Positions 59,950-64,000 of a DNA stretch of 64,000 bases are shown here, piece by piece (position 1 is the first letter of the stretch; each line of letters starts with the position of its first letter). The stretch comes from Bordetella pertussis 18323 (lineage in GTDB: Bacteria; Pseudomonadota; Gammaproteobacteria; Burkholderiales; Burkholderiaceae_B): positions 806,001 to 870,000 of the forward strand of contig NC_018518.1 of NCBI RefSeq assembly GCF_000306945.1, read 5' to 3'. A program made the position numbers and the translations under genes. Under the pieces are notes generated by a model, which was not told the DNA's origin, searched no databases, and saw only the letters and a program-made list of their open reading frames with translations.

Positions 59950-60976
59950 GTTGTATGCATGGTTCATCCGAACCGGATTTGAGAAACTGGAAATCGCCGA
60001 TCCCCCAGTTCACTCAAGGAGCCCGGCCGGATGAACACCCATAAGCATGCCCGATTGACCTTCCTACGTCGACTCGAAATGGTCCAGCAATTGATCGCCC
60101 ATCAAGTTTGTGTGTCTGAAGCGGCCCGCGCCTATGGGGTCACCGCGCCGACTGTGCGCAAATGGCTGGGCCGCTTCCTGGCTCAGGGCCAGGCGGGCTT
60201 GGCCGATGCGTCCTCGCGCCCGACGGTCTCGCCCCGAGCGATTGCGCCGGCCAAGGCGCTGGCTATCGTGGAGCTGCGCCGCAAGCGGCTGACCCAAGCG
60301 CGCATCGCCCAGGCGCTGGGCGTGTCAGCCAGCACCGTCAGCCGCGTCCTGGCCCGCGCCGGTCTGTCGCACCTGGCCGACCTGGAGCCGGCCGAGCCGG
60401 TGGTGCGCTACGAGCATCAGGCCCCCGGCGATCTGCTGCACATCGACATCAAGAAGCTGGGACGTATCCAGCGCCCTGGCCACCGGGTCACGGGCAACCG
60501 ACGCGATACCGTTGAGGGGGCCGGCTGGGACTTCGTCTTCGTGGCCATCGATGACCACGCCCGCGTGGCCTTCACCGACATCCACCCCGACGAGCGCTTC
60601 CCCAGCGCCGTCCAGTTCCTCAAGGACGCAGTGGCCTACTACCAGCGCCTGGGCGTGACCATCCAGCGCTTGCTCACCGACAATGGCTCGGCCTTTCGCA
60701 GCCGCGCCTTCGCCGCGCTGTGCCATGAGCTGGGCATCAAGCACCGCTTTACCCGACCTTACCGCCCACAGACCAATGGCAAGGCCGAACGCTTCATCCA
60801 GTCGGCCTTGCGTGAGTGGGCTTACGCTCACACCTACCAGAACTCCCAACACCGAGCCGATGCCATGAAATCCTGGCTACACCACTACAACTGGCATCGA
60901 CCCCACCAAGGCATCGGGCGCGCTGTACCCATCTCCAGACTCAACCTGGACGAATACAACCTATTGACAGTTCACA
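59934..60976 (+). mobile_element. IS481 copy 4
   Basis: 1,043 bp and complete. The flanks differ: gCTAGc on the left (59928-59933) and cCTAGg on the right (60977-60982). With the missing rest of the interrupted gene, this indicates that the right-hand flank was brought in by recombination with another IS481, or that a deletion occurred next to the element. Confidence 0.96.
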
Positions 60977-60981
60977 CCTAG
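60031..60981 (+). CDS. IS481 transposase (copy 4)
   Basis: 316 residues with the complete DDE triad. It differs from the other copies at residue 29 (CVSEAAR against CVPEAAR). The C-terminus is TVHT, as in copy 2, because the right flank is also cCTAGg. The stop codon TAG is part of the flanking CTAG. Confidence 0.97.
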   Translation: MNTHKHARLTFLRRLEMVQQLIAHQVCVSEAARAYGVTAPTVRKWLGRFLAQGQAGLADASSRPTVSPRAIAPAKALAIVELRRKRLTQARIAQALGVSASTVSRVLARAGLSHLADLEPAEPVVRYEHQAPGDLLHIDIKKLGRIQRPGHRVTGNRRDTVEGAGWDFVFVAIDDHARVAFTDIHPDERFPSAVQFLKDAVAYYQRLGVTIQRLLTDNGSAFRSRAFAALCHELGIKHRFTRPYRPQTNGKAERFIQSALREWAYAHTYQNSQHRADAMKSWLHHYNWHRPHQGIGRAVPISRLNLDEYNLLTVHT

Positions 60982-61282
60982 GCGGCGCGGCCCGGCGTTG
61001 CGGCGCCCGACGGCACGTTCCGTGCATCGCGGCGCGACAACGATACAGACGCCCGGCGCACGGCCCGGCGTTCAGGAATTCGGATGAATACCGCGCCCCC
61101 CAAGCCGTTGACGGCCGAGAAGGGGAATACGCTGGCCACGACCGGAGCCCGGGATATCGCATCCGGGACGCCTGCAGCGCGACGGCTGCGGCTGTGCCAC
61201 CCCGCCTGGCCGCAAGCGGCTGGCTGATGGTGGAAACGGCGTCGGTCATTGGCCATGGGTATGCAGGGGGGCGGAATCGGCG
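60982..61282. other. Unassigned junction stretch between IS481 copy 4 and greA
   Basis: About 300 bp of GC-rich DNA with no frame that resembles a known protein, no ribosome-binding site and no terminator. A plus-strand frame of about 70 codons is open across the IS boundary but shows no family motif. It is not the missing part of the FAD oxidoreductase. It may be the worn end of another gene, left after an IS481-mediated rearrangement. Confidence 0.5.
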
Positions 61283-61759
61283 TCAGAGATAACGCACACC
61301 GATGACTTCGTACTCGCGCACGCCAGCCGGCACCTTCACTTCGACCACATCGCCCTCGGATTTGCCGATCAGGGCGCGGGCCACCGGGCTGGAGACCGAA
61401 ATCAGGTTGGACTTGATGTCGGCTTCGACGTCGCCCACGATCTGGTAGGTCAGGCGGTCGCCCGAGTCGAGGTCTTCGATTTCCACGGTCGCGCCGAACA
61501 CGGCACGGCCTTCGGCGTCGAGCGCCGTCGGATCGATGAGGTGCGCGTTCGAAAGCGTGCCCTCGAGTTCGGAGATCCGGCCTTCGATGAAGCCCTGGCG
61601 TTCGCGGGCGGCGTCGTACTCGGCATTTTCCGACAAATCACCCTGCGCACGCGCCTCCGCAATGGCGCTGATCACCGCAGGACGCTCAACGGTCTTAAGC
61701 CGATGCAGTTCTTGCTGCAAGCGCTCGGCCCCGCGCACGGTCAAAGGAATGGCAGACAT
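61283..61759 (-). CDS. greA: Transcription elongation factor GreA
   Basis: A 158-residue factor that enters the secondary channel of RNA polymerase and stimulates cleavage of backtracked RNA. The N-terminal coiled coil (residues 1-75) holds the tip with D41 and E44 in [25 protein letters not shown], the catalytic acidic pair. The C-terminal FKBP-like domain includes [23 protein letters not shown] and [36 protein letters not shown]. The gene is preceded by a long leader with two hairpins. Confidence 0.97.
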   Translation of the reverse strand: MSAIPLTVRGAERLQQELHRLKTVERPAVISAIAEARAQGDLSENAEYDAARERQGFIEGRISELEGTLSNAHLIDPTALDAEGRAVFGATVEIEDLDSGDRLTYQIVGDVEADIKSNLISVSSPVARALIGKSEGDVVEVKVPAGVREYEVIGVRYL

Positions 61760-62388
61760 GTCGTTTCCCAAACAAAAGTAGAAAACGCCCCCGACGGAGC
61801 GTTTCGGTGAAGGTCTCGGCTTGGTGTATGGCCTCGCCATGAAACAGGCGGGCCGCTGCGGAAGACAGGCGAACAAAAGACGAGACAAGGTCGAACCCGA
61901 CCGAGGCTCCCCTTTGCTGTCTCCTCTTTGATCGGCCTGCCGCATCCGGCGGCCAAGCGTCGACCAAAACAAAACCCCGGCTCGGGTCGGAACCGGGGCA
62001 ATCAGATGACATTGTCGGCAAAGTCCACCGGAATTGCAAGCCTGTAAGCCCGGCGTAGGTTTCGGCGCATGTTGGCTGCGGAAAAGCCACAAAACCTGCG
62101 TGTTGGCCGCCGATCGCAGCGCGGGCCCGGCGTTGCCGCGCATTCCTTCATGCGCCGCAGGCCCCGGGCAATCGAAAGCACCCGTCGAGAACGCACCAAC
62201 TTAGGGCAAATCCGGGTATGAATATTCGTATATATAACTACAAATAACAAATTAATACCGAATACCGATCATTTAAGTCGAATTCCACATCAACAACGGA
62301 TTCCACGTCACGGCCTGACACTTCCCGCGCGGGTACGCCGCGCACGTCGTCGACGTTTATTGCGCAAGACCCTACCCAGGAGATGCCC
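61760..62388. promoter_or_regulatory. greA leader / chemoreceptor upstream region
   Basis: A 629-bp gap. For minus-strand transcripts a terminator-like hairpin lies at 61967-61998 (next entry), and a second, weaker one near 61780-61803 (AAACGC pairing with GCGTTT, followed by TTCTACTTTT). An AT-rich block at 62219-62280, unlike the rest of the window, is the probable promoter zone for both directions. AGGAGAT just before 62389 is the ribosome-binding site of the chemoreceptor gene. No conserved protein is seen in the gap. Confidence 0.5.
61967..61998 (-). terminator. Intrinsic terminator or attenuator in the greA leader
   Basis: Read on the minus strand, GCCCCGG and CCGGGG (61993-61998 with 61975-61980) form a stem, followed at once by TTTTGTTTTGG. 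No gene on that strand lies upstream within the gap. A transcript starting in the AT-rich block would therefore end here, about 210 nt before greA. Confidence 0.6.
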
Positions 62389-64000
62389 ATGCTTGAAAGG
62401 ATCAAGGTCCGCACCGCGATGGTGGCGGTATTCGCGTGCTTCCTGGCGGTGCTGATGCTGTCGGGCGCCCTGACGTGGCGCAACGCGGGCAGGAGCGCCG
62501 CCGAGATCGAGGGGCTGAACCAGGTCGCCGTCAACCAGGTCGACCCGCTGTTCGAGGCCAGCGGCGCGGCGCTGCGCGCCCGCGTCGCCCTGCTGGAGGC
62601 CCTGGCAAACCTGCAGGCCAATCACCTGGACCCGGTGGCGACGCTGCACCAGCAGGCCGGCGCGGCGCAGCGCCAGGCGGCCACGCAATTCCAGCGCTAC
62701 GTGGACGTGCCCAAGGAGCCGGCCGCGGCCGAGCTGGCCGCGACCCTGCAGACGCGCTGGCGCGCCTACCAGTCGGTGCTGGACGAGCTGGCCGCCGCCG
62801 TCGACGCCGGCCAGGCCGAGCCCGCCCTGGCCGCCATGCATCGCGCGCAGCAGGCCGAACATGCATTCCAGCGCGACATGGAAGCCTTTCTGGCCAGGGT
62901 ACAGGCGCACAGCGACGAAGTGCGCAGCGGCGCCGAGGACACCCATGTCGTGGCCCGCTGGAGCGCCATCGCGCTGACCACGCTGGGCGTGCTGCTGACC
63001 CTGGCCGGCTGGCTGTTCGTGCGCCGCGCGGTGCTGCGCCCCTTGCTGGAGGCCGGCCATCATTTCGACCGCATCGCCGACGGCGACCTCACCGCGCGCA
63101 TCGAGGTGCGCTCGGCCAATGAAATCGGCGCGCTGTTCGCGGCGCTCAAGCGCATGCAGGAAGGCCTGACGCGCACCATCGCCGTCATGCGGCGCGGCGT
63201 CGACGAAATCAACGTCGGCGCGGCCGAGATCTCGGCCGGCAACGCCAACCTGTCCAGCCGCACGGAGGAGCAGGCCGCCGCCCTGGAAGAGACCGCGGCC
63301 ACCATGGAGGAACTGGCCACCACGGTCAAGCAGAACGCCGACAATGCCGCGCAGGCCAATCAGCTGGCCGCCGTCAGCATGCAGGTGGCGCAGCGCGGCG
63401 GCGAGTCGGTCGCGCAGGTGGTGCAGACCATGCACGGCATCTCCGCGAGCTCGCGCCAGATCGCCGACATCGTCACCGTGATCGACGGCATCGCCTTCCA
63501 GACCAATATCCTGGCGCTGAACGCCGCGGTCGAGGCGGCGCGCGCCGGCGAACAGGGCAAGGGCTTCGCGGTGGTGGCGGGCGAGGTGCGCAGCCTGGCC
63601 CAGCGCGCCGCGCAGGCGGCCAAGGAGATCAAGGCCCTGATCGAGAGCTCGGTGGCGACGGTGCGCGCCGGCTCGCAACAGGTCGCCAGCGCCGGCGGCA
63701 CCATGGACGAGGTGGTGGCCTCGGTACAGCGCGTGGCCGACATCATGGGGGAGATCTCGGCCGCCTCGGCCCAGCAGGCCAGCGGCATCGACCAGGTCAG
63801 CCTGGCGATTTCGCAAATGGACGAAACCACCCAGCAGAATGCCGCGCTGGTCGAACAGGCCGCGGCGGCGGCCACGGCCATGGAAGAACAGGCCCGCCAC
63901 CTGGCGGCCGCGGCGGCGGTCTTCAGGACGCAGGGCGGCGCCATCATCGACGTCGCCGCCGCGCCGCTGGCCGGGCCGGCGGGCGGCCATGCCGCCCTGC
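62389..64000 (+). CDS. Methyl-accepting chemotaxis protein (partial, runs off the window)
   Basis: 537 codons are visible and the stop lies beyond the window. The N-terminal helix (about residues 8-29, [23 protein letters not shown]) starts a four-helix-type periplasmic sensor of about 160 residues of the Tar/Tsr kind. A second helix (about 192-212) is followed by a HAMP domain ([26 protein letters not shown]). The signalling coiled coil carries the hairpin tip [46 protein letters not shown], and methylation-type helices ([25 protein letters not shown]). The ligand is unknown. Upstream lies a 629-bp gap shared with greA. Confidence 0.93.
   Translation, partial: MLERIKVRTAMVAVFACFLAVLMLSGALTWRNAGRSAAEIEGLNQVAVNQVDPLFEASGAALRARVALLEALANLQANHLDPVATLHQQAGAAQRQAATQFQRYVDVPKEPAAAELAATLQTRWRAYQSVLDELAAAVDAGQAEPALAAMHRAQQAEHAFQRDMEAFLARVQAHSDEVRSGAEDTHVVARWSAIALTTLGVLLTLAGWLFVRRAVLRPLLEAGHHFDRIADGDLTARIEVRSANEIGALFAALKRMQEGLTRTIAVMRRGVDEINVGAAEISAGNANLSSRTEEQAAALEETAATMEELATTVKQNADNAAQANQLAAVSMQVAQRGGESVAQVVQTMHGISASSRQIADIVTVIDGIAFQTNILALNAAVEAARAGEQGKGFAVVAGEVRSLAQRAAQAAKEIKALIESSVATVRAGSQQVASAGGTMDEVVASVQRVADIMGEISAASAQQASGIDQVSLAISQMDETTQQNAALVEQAAAAATAMEEQARHLAAAAAVFRTQGGAIIDVAAAPLAGPAGGHAAL

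Noticed and set aside
60982..61282. Short plus- and minus-strand frames of 76-102 codons between IS481 copy 4 and greA
   Set aside because: No start signals, no motifs and biased composition; treated as unassigned junction DNA.

Overview
The window is GC-rich beta-proteobacterial chromosome and reads as Bordetella pertussis. The evidence is four near-identical 1,043-bp IS481 copies in CTAG sites, a complete rRNA operon of Bordetella type, and the Bvg-regulated autotransporter Vag8. The species call rests on recognition of IS481 and Vag8, not on a database search.

Layout. 1-3,100: the end of an ABC exporter, a TetR-controlled MFS efflux pump with a visible operator, and a divergent prephenate-dehydratase-like protein. 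3,104-5,664: rng (RNase G) on the minus strand with IS481 copy 1 just upstream. 5,665-11,700: rRNA operon (leader with promoter-like elements and boxA, 16S, tRNA-Ile, tRNA-Ala, 23S, 5S, terminator). 11,700-14,787: palindromic GC-rich repeats, then vag8. 14,808-20,023: minus-strand housekeeping run yebC, purD, hemF, nadD, rsfS, rlmH, maf. maf is usually next to rng, so the rRNA/vag8/IS481 block appears to split an old neighbourhood. 20,178-25,588: HerA-like ATPase, AGCS symporter, a class III aminotransferase broken by an amber codon, and a 2-hydroxyacid dehydrogenase.

25,599-40,207 is a catabolic island. A MocR regulator diverges from a dipeptide/polyamine-type ABC importer. Downstream are an aminotransferase, a cupin, an acetylpolyamine-amidohydrolase-like deacetylase, an M20 amidohydrolase, a DMT exporter and an aldehyde dehydrogenase. 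IS481 copy 2 sits between importer and enzymes, exactly at the importer stop codon. The set suggests uptake, deacylation, transamination and oxidation of an N-acylated amine; the substrate is inferred.

40,312-47,281: a tartrate-dehydrogenase-like enzyme and an EmrAB/OprM-type efflux operon. Its outer-membrane gene has two frameshifts. It shares an operator motif with a marR gene from which IS481 copy 3 now separates it. 47,341-53,128: three DMT transporters (one frameshifted), a quinone oxidoreductase, htpX and a mercaptopyruvate sulfurtransferase. 53,145-59,949: a phosphonate locus (HD oxygenase-like protein, LysR regulator, ABC importer, phnX, and an FAD oxidoreductase cut off by IS481 copy 4). 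60,977-64,000: an unassigned junction stretch, greA with a long leader, and a methyl-accepting chemotaxis protein that runs off the end.

The dominant theme is genome decay and rearrangement driven by IS481: four insertions, two with mismatched flanks that suggest recombination, plus at least four broken genes. No CRISPR array, prophage or clearly new defence system was seen.
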